Source: Roseivivax halodurans JCM 10272
Lineage (GTDB): Bacteria > Pseudomonadota > Alphaproteobacteria > Rhodobacterales > Rhodobacteraceae
Length of the DNA: 64,000 nucleotides
Assembly (NCBI RefSeq): GCF_000521785.1
Contig: NZ_JALZ01000006.1
Location: 1 to 64,000 of the forward strand
Direction of reading: 5' to 3'
The notes under the pieces were generated by a model that saw only the letters and a list, made by a program, of their open reading frames with translations, was not told where the DNA came from and searched no databases. Both the position numbers and the translations under genes were made by a program. Shown piece after piece: positions 26,327 through 38,167 of the stretch. Positions within the stretch are counted from its first letter, which is position 1, and every line of letters begins with the position of its first letter.

Positions 26327-27178
26327 TTACTCCGCTGCGATCTGCCCTATCGCCTCGGCTTGTGCCAGAATCTTGCGGGCAGTGTCCACGTGCAGGTTCT
26401 CGACGATCTTGCCGTCGACCACCGCGACCCCCTGCCCCGAGCGCCTGACTTCCTCGTAGGCCTCGATCTGGCGCTTGGCGAGTTCGACCTCGGCCTCCGA
26501 CGGTCCGAAGCTCGCGTTGGTCACGGCGATCTGCGCGGGATGGATCAGGCTCTTGCCGTCGAACCCCATGTCCCGCCCCTGCCTGCACTCCGCGGCAAGC
26601 CCCTCCTCGTCCTTGAAGGCGTTGTAGACCCCGTCGAGGATCACCCGTCCATGGGCCTTCGCCGCGATCAAGCAAAGGCCGAGCCCTGTTATCACCGGCT
26701 GCCGGTCAGCTGTCGCCCGCGCGCCGAGATCCTTCACCAGATCGTTCGTGCCCATGACCATGCCCTTCAGCCTGGCATGCGCCGCGATGGCCGGGGCCTC
26801 GATCATGCCGAGCGGCGTTTCCATCATCGCCCAGATCGGCAGATCGCCGGTAATTTCGGCAAGCGCATCGAGCTGGCCGGGGCTTTCGACCTTCGGCAAC
26901 AGGACCGCGTCGCAGTCCATGCCGGCGACCATCTCGGCATCGGCGCGGCCCCATTCGGTGTCGAGCCCGTTAATCCGCACGATCCGGTAGCGGGGGCCGA
27001 ACCCGCCGGCCGCAAGTTCCGCCGCCAGCGTCTCGCGCGCCGCGCCCTTTTCGCCGGGCGACACCGCGTCCTCGAGATCGAAGAGGATCGCGTCCACCGG
27101 CAGGCCGCGCGCCTTCTCGATCGCGCGCGGCTTCGATCCGGGGATGTAGAGGGCAGAGCGGAAGGGGCGGACCATCAT
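26327..27178 (-). CDS. mcl2: (3S)-malyl-CoA thioesterase
   Basis: A 283-aa member of the citrate-lyase beta/malyl-CoA lyase family. The sequence VRPFRSALYIPGSKPRAIEK, AILFDLEDAVSPGEK and GMVMGTNDLVKDLG matches the Rhodobacter Mcl2 type, which hydrolyses (3S)-malyl-CoA to malate and CoA, rather than the longer Mcl1 lyase. The C-terminal VAVVDGKIVENLHV is typical. Two adjacent ATGs (27178, 27175) are possible; GGAG favours the first. The upstream gap contains GCAAC-AAA-GTTGC, a small palindrome. Confidence 0.88.
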   Translation of the reverse strand: MMVRPFRSALYIPGSKPRAIEKARGLPVDAILFDLEDAVSPGEKGAARETLAAELAAGGFGPRYRIVRINGLDTEWGRADAEMVAGMDCDAVLLPKVESPGQLDALAEITGDLPIWAMMETPLGMIEAPAIAAHARLKGMVMGTNDLVKDLGARATADRQPVITGLGLCLIAAKAHGRVILDGVYNAFKDEEGLAAECRQGRDMGFDGKSLIHPAQIAVTNASFGPSEAEVELAKRQIEAYEEVRRSGQGVAVVDGKIVENLHVDTARKILAQAEAIGQIAAE

Positions 27179-27384
27179 GGAGGGCTCTCCGGGAAAGCAA
27201 CAAAGTTGCGCGATATGGGGCATTTCTTGGCGAAATGTTCAAGCGGAAAATGCCGCGATGCAGCGGACCCGGAAGAAACCGTTAACCAAGAGATGAGAAA
27301 GCGCGCGGCGCGGTTAACCGGGTGGAGAGGGCGGCATGAGATGCTCTGCCATCGATGGATCGTCACGATTGGAGCGATGAAGCG

Positions 27385-27693
27385 ATGATCAGGCAGACCT
27401 TGGCACTTGCGGCTCTGGCCGCCCTCACCGCAGCCGGCGCAGCCTCCGCGCAGCAGGGGCGCGCCTGCGGCCCGCGCGACACCGTGCTTGAAAAGCTCGA
27501 GAAGAGATACGGCGAGACGCGGCAATCGGTCGGGCTCGCCGCGAACGAGCAGATGGTCGAGGTCTACGCCTCGCCCGAGACCGGGACATGGACGATCCTG
27601 ATGACCTCGGCCGCGGGCGTGACCTGCCTCATGGCCACGGGCCAGGCCTTCGCCGAATGGACCGAGACCGAGGCGGCGGGCGACCCCGCCTGA
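27385..27693 (+). CDS. secreted hypothetical protein
   Basis: A 101-aa protein with a clear signal peptide (LALAALAALTAAGAASAQQG). The mature domain has two Cys (ACGPRDTVLEKLEKRYGETR and VTCLMATGQAF). This pattern occurs in small Rhodobacteraceae periplasmic proteins; the function is unknown. It is convergent with the TauE/SafE gene with a 4-nt gap and divergent from mcl2. Confidence 0.75.
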   Translation: MIRQTLALAALAALTAAGAASAQQGRACGPRDTVLEKLEKRYGETRQSVGLAANEQMVEVYASPETGTWTILMTSAAGVTCLMATGQAFAEWTETEAAGDPA

Positions 27694-27697
27694 TGCA

Positions 27698-29568
<1,871 letters not shown>

Positions 29569-29575
29569 TCCCTGC

Positions 29576-29605
29576 CCCGGCGGCGCGACCTACCGCGCCG
29601 CCGGG
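29576..29605. terminator. strong hairpin after mdh
   Basis: A perfect 12-bp stem CCCGGCGGCGCG / CGCGCCGCCGGG with a 6-nt loop begins 8 nt after the mdh stop. There is no T tract, so it may be a factor-assisted terminator or a 3'-end stabiliser. It overlaps the end of the small antisense ORF at 29590. Confidence 0.6.
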
Positions 29606-29766
29606 ATGTCCCGGATGAGCCCTTCGAGCGAGCGGCTGCTTCCGTACCGACGCGAATATTGCCAGACCGGCGAGCGCGCCGTCGCATTATTCCTAAAGAG
29701 TATGTCCAGGTAGACGCGCGACCCGTCGTGATGGGTTGCCCCGTGCCAGCGTGTCTTCGCCCCCAC
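29590..29766 (-). CDS. candidate 58-aa Arg-rich protein or gene remnant
   Basis: A GTG-initiated minus-strand ORF. Its translation looks protein-like: GSRVYLDILFRNNATARSPV, then WQYSRRYGSSRSLEGLIRDI. A GGGGGAT lies 2 nt upstream of the GTG. The frame stays open 27 more codons upstream without ATG, so it could be the 3' end of a decayed gene. Its third codon positions are less GC-rich than neighbouring genes. I do not recognise a family. Confidence 0.35.
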   Translation of the reverse strand: MGAKTRWHGATHHDGSRVYLDILFRNNATARSPVWQYSRRYGSSRSLEGLIRDIPAAR

Positions 29767-30048
29767 CGATCCCCCACATGAACCGGTGGTGCAGGAAGGC
29801 AGCGATGCTGTCCGAATAATAACGACGGCCGGCAGATCGACCGGTAGCGACTAAGAAACTCCCGAAGGATGTTTGCCTCGCTACGGGCGAGCGCGACGAC
29901 CGGCACGGCTCCCGGGGCAGACCGGCCCGGGCCGGCACGGCAGAGCGTCTTCGTGGGCGGGCCTCGTCATACATGACACCGGGCCAGACAAGTTGCCGGT
30001 GCCGCTCAAGCGCGACTCGGTCAAAGGCGCCAACCGGCGCTCCAGTTT
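29767..30048. other. long intergenic stretch before sucC without a convincing gene
   Basis: Most of the 621-nt mdh-sucC gap. All frames are interrupted or low quality. One minus-strand frame contains the phrase YYSDSIAAFL near 29820-29790, reminiscent of DUF2075-type helicase N-termini, but nothing continues it. It may hold decayed sequence and the distal part of the sucC promoter. Confidence 0.4.
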
Positions 30049-30080
30049 GTGATCACAGCCTGCAAACCTGTGGTCACAAA
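30046..30080 (+). promoter_or_regulatory. paired GTGATCAC/GTGGTCAC operator upstream of sucC
   Basis: GTGATCAC at 30049-30056 and GTGGTCAC at 30070-30077 are 21 bp apart centre to centre and end 112 bp before the sucC ATG. With flanks they form a 13-bp imperfect inverted repeat (TTTGTGATCACAG and CTGTGGTCACAAA, one mismatch). The architecture matches the sdhC leader. Confidence 0.65.
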
Positions 30081-30189
30081 GGTTCGAATTCGGCGAAAAT
30101 CGGCATTCGGGCTGGAAAAACCGGTTCATCCCGCCCTAGCTGCATGCCTATACCAAGGGCAACCGCAGCAATACGGGGACAGGATTTCC

Positions 30190-31383
30190 ATGAACATCCA
30201 CGAATATCAGGCCAAGCAGCTTCTGCGCAGCTACGGCGCGCCGGTCTCGGACGGCCGTGTCGTCCTCCGCGCCGAGGAGGCCAAGACGGCCGCCGGCGGT
30301 CTCGACGGCCCGCTCTGGGTCGTGAAGGCACAGATCCACGCAGGCGGCCGCGGCAAGGGGTCGTTCAAGGAAGCCGATGCCGGCGAGAAGGGCGGCGTCC
30401 GCCTCGCCAAGTCCGTCGAGGAGGCGGCCGAGGAAGCCAAGAAGATGCTGGGCAAGACGCTGGTCACGCACCAGACCGGCCCGGCAGGCAAGCAGGTCAA
30501 CCGCATCTACATCGAGGAAGGCTCGGACATCGAGACCGAGCTCTACCTCGCGCTCCTCGTCGACCGCGTCACCAGCCGCGTCTCCTTCGTCTGCTCCACC
30601 GAGGGCGGCATGGACATCGAGGAGGTCGCGGCCAGCACCCCCGAGAAGATCCTGTCCTTCAGCGTCGATCCCGCGACCGGCTACCAGGCCTTCCACGGTC
30701 GCCGCATCGCCTTCGCGCTCGGCCTCGAGGGCGCGCAGGTCAAGCAATGCGTCAAGCTGATGGGCCAACTCTACACCGCGTTCATCGAGCGCGACATGGA
30801 GATGCTCGAGATCAACCCGCTGATCGTGACCGACAAGGGCGATCTCAAGGTACTCGACGCCAAGCTCAGCTTCGACGGCAACGCGCTCTACCGCCAGTCG
30901 GACGTCGCCGAGCTGCGCGACGAGACCGAGGAGGACCCGAAGGAACTCCAGGCGTCCAAGTACGACCTCAACTACATCGCGCTCGACGGCGAGATCGGCT
31001 GCATGGTGAACGGCGCGGGCCTCGCCATGGCGACGATGGACATCATCAAGCTCAACGGTGCGGAGCCGGCGAACTTCCTCGATGTCGGCGGCGGCGCCAC
31101 CAAGGAGAAGGTCACCGAGGCGTTCAAGATCATCACGTCCGACAAGAACGTGAAGGGCATCCTCGTGAACATCTTCGGCGGCATCATGCGCTGCGACGTC
31201 ATCGCCGAGGGCGTGATCGCCGCGGTGAAGGAAGTGGGCCTTCAGGTTCCGCTGGTGGTGCGCCTCGAGGGCACCAATGTCGAGCAGGGCAAGAAGCTCA
31301 TCAACGAGAGTGGCCTCAACGTGATCGCGGCGGACGACCTCAAGGACGGCGCGCAGAAGATCGTGGCCGAGGTGAAGGGCTGA
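30190..31383 (+). CDS. sucC: succinyl-CoA synthetase beta subunit (ADP-forming)
   Basis: A 397-aa ATP-grasp subunit of the TCA enzyme that makes ATP from succinyl-CoA. It opens [23 protein letters not shown]-grasp elements are [14 protein letters not shown] and [14 protein letters not shown]. The CoA-ligase domain has [17 protein letters not shown] and [17 protein letters not shown] lies 6 nt before the ATG. A small gene separates it from sucD. Confidence 0.98.
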   Translation: MNIHEYQAKQLLRSYGAPVSDGRVVLRAEEAKTAAGGLDGPLWVVKAQIHAGGRGKGSFKEADAGEKGGVRLAKSVEEAAEEAKKMLGKTLVTHQTGPAGKQVNRIYIEEGSDIETELYLALLVDRVTSRVSFVCSTEGGMDIEEVAASTPEKILSFSVDPATGYQAFHGRRIAFALGLEGAQVKQCVKLMGQLYTAFIERDMEMLEINPLIVTDKGDLKVLDAKLSFDGNALYRQSDVAELRDETEEDPKELQASKYDLNYIALDGEIGCMVNGAGLAMATMDIIKLNGAEPANFLDVGGGATKEKVTEAFKIITSDKNVKGILVNIFGGIMRCDVIAEGVIAAVKEVGLQVPLVVRLEGTNVEQGKKLINESGLNVIAADDLKDGAQKIVAEVKG

Positions 31384-31609
31384 GCGGCGGCCGGGCGACT
31401 GGTCCGTCAGGGCCTTCGTCCGGCCCGGCGGCGGGCCGAGGAACGGGAGTTACGTCAGGAATGGCGATCGGCGTGAACAAAGCAGCGCTTTCGGGGGTTT
31501 CCCCGACATGCGTCCAGGCCCTTGCGGGGCCGGCTGCCTTTGTCCCGCGCCACGATTCCGGGCCGTCCGGCCCGGCGCTCATGCCAACCTGACCCACAAG
31601 GGATCCGAC

Positions 31610-31984
31610 ATGTCGATCTTCTCCCGTACTTCAAGCCACCTGCCCAGCGTCCGCGACCTGCCGGACGTGCACCTGCCCGACATGAGTCGCATCTCGCCCT
31701 ACACCCCGCTTCTCGCGGGTGCGGCGATGATCGGTGCGGGCATCCTGCTGCGCCGCACGGCGCCAGACACGCTGCGCCTTCCCGAACCCGCTCGGCAGCC
31801 GAAGGCGCTGCGCGACGTGCGCACGCGCTCCGACGCGGCCCGTGCGGCGCGGGACGGCATCGCCCGTTTCATGCCGAACAACCTGACCAAGACGCTCGGC
31901 CGGTCGCTCGTCCTGATGGGCGCCGCGACCATCGCCGTGCGGATGCTCGACGAACTCGTGGACGACGATTCCGCGCGATACTGA
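31610..31984 (+). CDS. small hydrophobic protein between sucC and sucD
   Basis: A 124-aa protein. A polar N-terminus ([20 protein letters not shown]) precedes a glycine-rich hydrophobic segment [17 protein letters not shown] (about residues 31-47), a basic middle region, and a second moderately hydrophobic helix [22 protein letters not shown] lies 7 nt before the ATG. It is 226 nt after sucC and 55 nt before sucD, so it is part of the suc operon. I know no function. A membrane-associated role is suggested by the helices. Confidence 0.75.
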   Translation: MSIFSRTSSHLPSVRDLPDVHLPDMSRISPYTPLLAGAAMIGAGILLRRTAPDTLRLPEPARQPKALRDVRTRSDAARAARDGIARFMPNNLTKTLGRSLVLMGAATIAVRMLDELVDDDSARY

Positions 31985-32039
31985 CGAACACCGGGCGGGC
32001 CAATGCGCCCGTCCCGAGGGACAAAGGACCAAGGATACG

Positions 32040-32927
32040 ATGGCAATTCTTGTCGACGCGAATACCAAGGTGATCTGCCAGGGCCTGACCGGCAGCCAGG
32101 GGACATTCCACACCGAACAGGCGATCGCCTACGGCACCAAGATGGTCGGCGGCGTAACCCCCGGCAAAGGCGGTCAGACCCATCTCGACCTGCCGGTCTT
32201 CAACTCCGTGCATGAGGCCAAGGCCAAGACCGAGGCGAACGCCTCGGTGATCTACGTGCCGCCGCCCTTTGCCGCCGACTCGATCTGCGAGGCGATCGAC
32301 GCCGAGATGGAGCTGATCGTCTGCATCACGGAGGGCATCCCCGTGCTCGACATGATGAAGGTCAAGCGTGCGCTTGAAGGCTCGAAGTCGACGCTGATCG
32401 GCCCCAACTGCCCCGGCGTGATCACGCCCGACGCGTGCAAGATCGGCATCATGCCCGGTCACATCCACAAGCGCGGCAAGGTCGGGGTGGTCTCGCGCTC
32501 GGGAACGCTTACCTACGAGGCCGTGAAGCAGACCACCGATGTCGGTCTCGGCCAGTCGACCTGCGTCGGCATCGGCGGTGACCCGATCAAGGGGACGGAG
32601 CATCTCGACGTGCTGAAATGGTTCCTCGACGACCCCGAGACCGAGGCGATCATCATGATCGGCGAAATCGGCGGCTCGGCGGAAGAGGACGCGGCGCAGT
32701 TCCTCGCCGACGAGAAGAAGAAGGGCCGCTGGAAGCCGACCGCCGGCTTCATCGCCGGCCGCACGGCGCCTCCGGGCCGCCGCATGGGCCACGCGGGCGC
32801 GATCGTCGCCGGCGGCAAGGGCGGCGCCGAGGACAAGATCGAAGCCATGAACTCGGCCGGCATCGTCGTGGCGGACAGCCCCGCGACGCTGGGCGAGGCC
32901 GTGCTCGCGGCGATCGAGAAGGGCTGA
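32040..32927 (+). CDS. sucD: succinyl-CoA synthetase alpha subunit
   Basis: A 295-aa subunit carrying the phosphohistidine. It starts [20 protein letters not shown], with the CoA-binding loop [17 protein letters not shown] and the active His in [14 protein letters not shown] near residue 247. AAGGATACG precedes the ATG. sucA follows after 145 nt. Confidence 0.98.
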   Translation: MAILVDANTKVICQGLTGSQGTFHTEQAIAYGTKMVGGVTPGKGGQTHLDLPVFNSVHEAKAKTEANASVIYVPPPFAADSICEAIDAEMELIVCITEGIPVLDMMKVKRALEGSKSTLIGPNCPGVITPDACKIGIMPGHIHKRGKVGVVSRSGTLTYEAVKQTTDVGLGQSTCVGIGGDPIKGTEHLDVLKWFLDDPETEAIIMIGEIGGSAEEDAAQFLADEKKKGRWKPTAGFIAGRTAPPGRRMGHAGAIVAGGKGGAEDKIEAMNSAGIVVADSPATLGEAVLAAIEKG

Positions 32928-33072
32928 GGCAAGCCGAGGGCGGGTGCACCGGCATCCACCCCGCCCCGACGCGGCACCGTCCGCTCCGGGGATACGACAT
33001 CATCCGGAGGCCCCGGCCATGCGCCGGGGCGCGTCCGTGCCCGAAACCCGGGCGGATATGGAGACAGAGAGA

Positions 33073-36048
33073 ATGACCGACCAATCTCCGAATGACCTCT
33101 TCCACGCCTCGTCCTTCATGCAGGGGGCGAATGCCGATTACCTCGAGCAGATGTACGCCCGGTATGCGAACGACCCCAATGCGGTCGACGAGGCATGGCA
33201 GGCCTTCTTCCAGGGCCTCGGCGACGACGAGATTGCGGTCAAGAAGGAGGCCGCGGGCCCGTCCTGGGCGCGGCGCGACTGGCCGCAGCAGCCGCAGGAC
33301 GAGATCACCTCGGCGCTGACCGGCGACTGGCCGATGCCGATGATGCCCGCCGAGGCCAAGGGCGCGGCGCAGAAGATCGAGGCGAAGGCCGAAGAGAAGG
33401 GCGTCAAGCTCACCGACGACGAGGTCCAGCGGGCCGTGCTCGACTCGATCCGGGCGCTGATGATCATCCGCGCCTACCGGATCCGCGGCCATCTCGACGC
33501 GCAGCTCGACCCGCTCGGCATGCGCAACGTCGACCAGGAGCATCCCGAGCTCGATCCGAAGTCCTACGGCTTCACCGAGCGCGACATGGACCGGCCGATC
33601 TTCATCGACAACGTGCTGGGGCTCGAGATCGCCTCGCTGCGCGAGATCGTCGGCGTGCTCAAGCGCACCTATTGCGGCACCTTCGCGCTCCAGTACATGC
33701 ACATCTCCGACCCCGAGCAATCGGCCTGGCTCAAGGAGCGGATCGAGGGCTACGGCAAGGAGGTGAAGTTCACCCGCGAGGGCCGCAAGGCGATCCTCAA
33801 CAAGATGGTCGAGGCCGAGGGCTTCGAGAAGTTCCTGCACGTCAAGTACACCGGCACCAAGCGCTTCGGCCTCGACGGCGGCGAGAGCCTGATCCCCGCG
33901 ATGGAGCAGATCATCAAGCGCGGCGGCAATCTCGGCCTCAAGGAGATCGTCGTCGGCATGCCGCACCGCGGACGCCTTTCGGTGCTGGCCAACGTGATGG
34001 GAAAGCCCTACCGCGCGATCTTCAACGAGTTCCAGGGCGGCAGCTTCAAGCCCGACGACGTCGACGGCTCGGGCGACGTGAAGTACCACCTCGGCGCCTC
34101 GAACGACCGCGAATTCGACGGCAACACCGTGCACCTGTCGCTGACCGCGAACCCCTCGCATCTCGAGGCGGTGAACCCGGTCGTCCTCGGCAAGGTCCGC
34201 GCCAAGCAGGACCAGTACAAGGACGCGACCCGCACGCAGGTCCTGCCGATCCTGCTGCACGGCGACGCGGCCTTCGCGGGCCAGGGCGTCGTGGCCGAAT
34301 GCTTCGCGCTCTCGGGACTGCGCGGCCACCGCACCGGCGGCACGATCCATCTCGTGGTGAACAACCAGATCGGCTTCACCACCGCCCCGCACTTCTCGCG
34401 CTCCTCGCCCTACCCGACGGACAACGCGCTGGTGGTCGAGGCGCCGATCTTCCACGTCAACGGCGACGACCCCGAGGCGGTGGTGCATGCCGCCAAGGTC
34501 GCGACCGAGTTCCGCCAGAAATTCGGCAAGGACGTGGTCATCGACATCTTCTGCTACCGCCGGTTCGGTCACAACGAGGGCGACGAGCCCATGTTCACCA
34601 ACCCGCTGATGTACAAGCAGATCAAGGGTCACAAGACGACCCTGACGCTCTACACCGAGCGGCTGGTGAAGGACGGCCTCATCCCAGAAGGCGAGATCGA
34701 GGACATGAAGGCCTCGTTCCAGTCCCACCTCAACGAGGAATTCGAGGCCGGCAAGAACTACAAGCCGAACCGAGCCGACTGGCTCGACGGGCGCTGGTCG
34801 CATCTCGACCGGCAGAAGGAGGGCAAGTACCAGCGCGGCAAGACCTCCATCAAGAAGAAGACGATGGAGGCGATCGGCAGCGCCATCTCGAACGCGCCGG
34901 ACGGCTTCCCGCTCCACCGCACGGTCGGCCGCCTTCTCGACAACCGCAAGCAGATGTTCGAGACCGGCAAGGGCTTCGACTGGGCAACCGCCGAGGCGCT
35001 CGCCTTCGGCTCGCTTCTGACCGAGGGTTATCCGGTGCGCCTCTCGGGCCAAGACTCGACCCGCGGCACCTTCTCGCAGCGCCACTCGGCCTTCATCGAT
35101 CAGGAGACGGAGGAGCGCTACTACCCGCTCAACCACATCCGTGACGGACAGGCGCGCTACGAGGCGATCGACAGCGCGCTCTCGGAATACGCGGTGCTCG
35201 GGTTCGAATACGGCTACTCCCTCGCCGAGCCGAACGCGCTGACGGTCTGGGAGGCGCAGTTCGGCGACTTCGCCAACGGCGCGCAGATCATGTTCGACCA
35301 GTTCATCTCGTCCGGCGAATCCAAGTGGCTGCGCATGTCGGGCCTCGTCTGCATGCTGCCCCACGGCTACGAGGGCCAGGGCCCCGAGCATTCCTCGGCC
35401 CGCCTCGAGCGCTGGCTGCAGCTCTGCGGTCAGGACAACTGGATCGTCGCGAACTGCTCGACCCCGGCGAACCTCTTCCACATCCTGCGCCGCCAGCTGC
35501 ACCGCTCCTACCGCAAGCCGCTGATGCTGATGACCCCGAAATCGCTCCTGCGTCACAAGCTCTGCGTCTCGGATGCCGAGATGTTCCTCGAGGGCTCGTC
35601 CTTCCACCGCGTCCTCTGGGACGACGCGGACCACAAGGATTGGGAGCACGACCTCAAGCCCGACAACGAGATCAAGCGCGTCGTGATGTGCTCGGGCAAG
35701 GTCTACTACGACCTGCTCGAGGAGCGCGACAAGCGGGGCATCGACGACGTCTACCTGATCCGCGTCGAGCAGTTCTATCCGTTCCCCGCGGTCTCCGCGG
35801 TCAAGGAGCTCGAACGCTTCAAGCAGGCCGAGGTGATCTGGTGCCAGGAAGAGCCCAAGAACCAGGGCGCCTGGACGTTCATCGAACCCAACATCGAATG
35901 GGTGCTCAACCGCATCGAGGCCGATCATCGACGGCCCCGCTATGTCGGTCGCGCCACCTCGGCCTCGCCCGCCACGGGCCTGGCCTCGACCCACAAAGCC
36001 CAGCAAGAGGCGCTCGTCGACGAAGCGCTGACGATCGAAGGAAAGTGA
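33073..36048 (+). CDS. sucA: 2-oxoglutarate dehydrogenase E1 component
   Basis: A 991-aa thiamine-diphosphate decarboxylase that reductively succinylates the E2 lipoyl groups. The N-terminal E2-binding stretch is [20 protein letters not shown]. The core has [16 protein letters not shown], the TPP-region [37 protein letters not shown] and [16 protein letters not shown]. The C-terminal transketolase domain contains [20 protein letters not shown] chose ATG 33073 with GGAGA 8 nt upstream; an ATG 15 nt earlier is also in frame. sucB follows 4 nt later. Confidence 0.98.
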   Translation: MTDQSPNDLFHASSFMQGANADYLEQMYARYANDPNAVDEAWQAFFQGLGDDEIAVKKEAAGPSWARRDWPQQPQDEITSALTGDWPMPMMPAEAKGAAQKIEAKAEEKGVKLTDDEVQRAVLDSIRALMIIRAYRIRGHLDAQLDPLGMRNVDQEHPELDPKSYGFTERDMDRPIFIDNVLGLEIASLREIVGVLKRTYCGTFALQYMHISDPEQSAWLKERIEGYGKEVKFTREGRKAILNKMVEAEGFEKFLHVKYTGTKRFGLDGGESLIPAMEQIIKRGGNLGLKEIVVGMPHRGRLSVLANVMGKPYRAIFNEFQGGSFKPDDVDGSGDVKYHLGASNDREFDGNTVHLSLTANPSHLEAVNPVVLGKVRAKQDQYKDATRTQVLPILLHGDAAFAGQGVVAECFALSGLRGHRTGGTIHLVVNNQIGFTTAPHFSRSSPYPTDNALVVEAPIFHVNGDDPEAVVHAAKVATEFRQKFGKDVVIDIFCYRRFGHNEGDEPMFTNPLMYKQIKGHKTTLTLYTERLVKDGLIPEGEIEDMKASFQSHLNEEFEAGKNYKPNRADWLDGRWSHLDRQKEGKYQRGKTSIKKKTMEAIGSAISNAPDGFPLHRTVGRLLDNRKQMFETGKGFDWATAEALAFGSLLTEGYPVRLSGQDSTRGTFSQRHSAFIDQETEERYYPLNHIRDGQARYEAIDSALSEYAVLGFEYGYSLAEPNALTVWEAQFGDFANGAQIMFDQFISSGESKWLRMSGLVCMLPHGYEGQGPEHSSARLERWLQLCGQDNWIVANCSTPANLFHILRRQLHRSYRKPLMLMTPKSLLRHKLCVSDAEMFLEGSSFHRVLWDDADHKDWEHDLKPDNEIKRVVMCSGKVYYDLLEERDKRGIDDVYLIRVEQFYPFPAVSAVKELERFKQAEVIWCQEEPKNQGAWTFIEPNIEWVLNRIEADHRRPRYVGRATSASPATGLASTHKAQQEALVDEALTIEGK

Positions 36049-36052
36049 TCCC

Positions 36053-37681
36053 ATGACCGAAGTGCGCGTGCCCACCCTGGGCGAATCCGTGACCGAGGCC
36101 ACCGTCGCCACCTGGTTCAAGAAGCCGGGAGACAGCGTCGAGGCGGACGAGATGCTGTGTGAGCTGGAAACCGACAAGGTGACGGTCGAGGTGCCCTCCC
36201 CCGCGGCCGGGACCCTGTCCGAGATCGTGGCCGAAGAGGGCGAGACCGTCGGCGTCGACGCCCTTCTCGCCAATATCGAGGAAGGCGCGTCGGGCGGAGG
36301 CTCATCCTCCGGCGGCGGCGAGGCCAAGGAGGAGAAGTCCGAAGCCAAGGAAGAGCCCGCGAAGGAAGAGGTCGCCGATGACGGCGGGTCCCAGGGCGAC
36401 AACACCGGCACCAAGGTCGACGTGATGGTCCCGTCGCTCGGCGAGAGCGTCTCCGAGGCGACCGTCGCCACCTGGTTCAAGAAGGCCGGCGACGCGGTCG
36501 AGGCCGACGAGACCCTCTGCGAGCTCGAGACCGACAAGGTCTCGGTCGAGGTGCCCTCGCCCGCGGCGGGCACGCTGTCCGAGATCATCGCCGAGGAAGG
36601 CTCCACCGTCGAGGCCGGCGGCAAGCTCGCCGTCATCGCCAAGGACAGCGCCGGCGCGGGCCCCGACAAGGGCGGCGAAAAGCCGAAAGCCGGCACCGAG
36701 GATGGCGGCGATGCGCCCGCCAAGGCCAAGGGCGCGACGCAGTACGACACGCCCCCCGCGGGCGATGGCGGCCCCGGCCGCTCGGATGTGGAGGACGCGC
36801 CCTCGGCCAAGAAGGCGATGCAGGAAAAGGGCGTCAGCCGCGACGACGTTCAGGGCTCGGGCCGCGACGGCCGCGTCATGAAGGAAGACGTCTCCAAGGC
36901 GCTCGAGGCCACCAAGTCCGCCCCGCAGGGCCAGTCCGAGACCAAGAAGGCGCCCCGAGCGCCGGTCGCAGCCGAGGACGAGAGCCGCGAAGAGCGCGTG
37001 AAGATGACGCGCCTGCGCCAGACCATCGCGCGCCGCCTTAAGGACGCCCAGAACACCGCGGCCATGCTGACGACCTACAACGAGGTCGACATGACCGAGG
37101 TCATGGCGCTGCGCTCCGAGTACAAGGACCTCTTCGAGAAGAAGCACGGCGTCCGCCTCGGCTTCATGTCCTTCTTCACCAAGGCCTGCTGCTTTGCGCT
37201 GAAGGAAGTCCCCGAGGTCAATGCCGAGATCGACGGCACCGACATCGTCTACAAGAACTTCGTGCACATGGGCATCGCCACCGGCACGCCCACGGGCCTC
37301 GTCGTTCCGGTGATCCGCGACGTCGACGCAATGTCCTTCGCCGATATCGAGGCGGCCATCGCCGAGAAGGGCAAGCGCGCCCGCGACAACAAGCTCTCGA
37401 TGGCCGAGATGCAGGGCGGCACGTTCACGATCTCGAACGGCGGCGTCTACGGCTCGCTGATGTCCTCGCCGATCCTCAACCCGCCGCAATCGGGCATCCT
37501 CGGCATGCACAAGATCCAGCAGCGGCCCATGGTCGTCGACGGCAAGATCGAGGCGCGCCCGATGATGTACCTCGCCCTCAGCTACGATCACCGCATCGTC
37601 GACGGCAAGGGCGCGGTGACCTTCCTCGTGCGCGTGAAGGAAGCCCTCGAGGATCCGCGCCGGATGCTGATGGACCTGTGA
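36053..37681 (+). CDS. sucB: 2-oxoglutarate dehydrogenase E2 (dihydrolipoamide succinyltransferase) with two lipoyl domains
   Basis: A 542-aa E2 core subunit, longer than the usual roughly 400 aa because the lipoyl domain is duplicated. Domain 1 spans about residues 1-77 (lipoyl Lys42 in [11 protein letters not shown]). Domain 2 spans about 121-197 (Lys162 in [11 protein letters not shown]). A Gly/Glu/Lys-rich linker joins them. An E3-binding domain follows ([20 protein letters not shown], about 255-290), then the acetyltransferase-type catalytic domain ending with the active site [16 protein letters not shown]. The ATG is 4 nt after sucA. Confidence 0.97.
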   Translation: MTEVRVPTLGESVTEATVATWFKKPGDSVEADEMLCELETDKVTVEVPSPAAGTLSEIVAEEGETVGVDALLANIEEGASGGGSSSGGGEAKEEKSEAKEEPAKEEVADDGGSQGDNTGTKVDVMVPSLGESVSEATVATWFKKAGDAVEADETLCELETDKVSVEVPSPAAGTLSEIIAEEGSTVEAGGKLAVIAKDSAGAGPDKGGEKPKAGTEDGGDAPAKAKGATQYDTPPAGDGGPGRSDVEDAPSAKKAMQEKGVSRDDVQGSGRDGRVMKEDVSKALEATKSAPQGQSETKKAPRAPVAAEDESREERVKMTRLRQTIARRLKDAQNTAAMLTTYNEVDMTEVMALRSEYKDLFEKKHGVRLGFMSFFTKACCFALKEVPEVNAEIDGTDIVYKNFVHMGIATGTPTGLVVPVIRDVDAMSFADIEAAIAEKGKRARDNKLSMAEMQGGTFTISNGGVYGSLMSSPILNPPQSGILGMHKIQQRPMVVDGKIEARPMMYLALSYDHRIVDGKGAVTFLVRVKEALEDPRRMLMDL

Positions 37682-37688
37682 TGCGCAG

Positions 37689-37723
37689 GCGGGCGCCGGT
37701 GCGGTTTTCGCGCCGGCGCCCGC
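37689..37723. other. large hairpin between sucB and cupin gene
   Basis: A perfect 11-bp stem GCGGGCGCCGG / CCGGCGCCCGC, extendable by inner pairs to a GTTTT loop, begins 7 nt after the sucB stop. There is no terminal T run. It may attenuate read-through into the small-gene block. Confidence 0.5.
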
Positions 37724-37783
37724 CGCTAGCTTCTCCGGAAAGCGCCCGGGATCCTCTCCGGGCCCGAAAGGAGACCACGCCCC

Positions 37784-38167
37784 ATGACCCAACCGATCCA
37801 CATCCCCGGCGAACGCCCCGAAGTGAGGGTGATGCACGAATCGCAGCACGGCGGCCTTCAGTACCGTCTGATGGTCGACGCCGATTACGGCCCGTCGGGC
37901 GGTGTCTGCCAGGGGATCTTCCACCTCTATGGCGGCCACACCGAGAAGGTGCACCGCCACGGTCTCGACGAGACCGTGCACGTCATCGACGGCACCGGGA
38001 AGGTGTCCCTCGAGGACCGCGAGATCGAGATCAAGACCGGCGACACGCTCTTCATCCCCGCAGGCCACCGTCACGGCTTCGACGCGGACGACGACATGAC
38101 GCTGTTCTTCACCTTCCCGACCGACCGCTTCACCAAGGTCGATTACGATTACGACGGAGCCGCCTGA
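37784..38167 (+). CDS. cupin-domain protein
   Basis: A 127-aa single-domain cupin. The two motifs are visible: HRHGLDETVHVIDGTGKVSL (with metal-ligand His and Glu) and GDTLFIPAGHRHGFDADDDM. Small cupins bind metal and may be dioxygenases, isomerases or sugar/ligand sensors, and this one cannot be narrowed down. AAAGGAGA lies 11 nt before the ATG. Its stop overlaps the next start by one base (TGATG). Confidence 0.88.
   Translation: MTQPIHIPGERPEVRVMHESQHGGLQYRLMVDADYGPSGGVCQGIFHLYGGHTEKVHRHGLDETVHVIDGTGKVSLEDREIEIKTGDTLFIPAGHRHGFDADDDMTLFFTFPTDRFTKVDYDYDGAA

Noticed and set aside
29790-29830. YYSDSIAAFL phrase on the minus strand, reminiscent of DUF2075 helicase N-termini
   Set aside because: The match is ten residues in a frame that does not continue to resemble the family, so it is too short to call a pseudogene.
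31461-31592. A 43-codon ATG frame between sucC and the small hydrophobic gene
   Set aside because: The ribosome site spacing is wrong (AGGA directly abutting ATG) and the composition is low complexity. The downstream gene has much better signals.
32418-32425. Single GTGATCAC in sucD, and others at 45614 and 47923 inside genes
   Set aside because: Isolated 8-bp palindromes are expected by chance in 64 kb. None is paired at 21 bp, unlike the sdhC and sucC leaders.
32749-36810. A 1353-codon open frame antisense to sucD, sucA and sucB
   Set aside because: High GC and strong third-position bias make long antisense frames common here. The sense strand encodes unmistakable enzymes with ribosome sites, and the antisense translation is low-complexity Leu/Arg/Glu without motifs.
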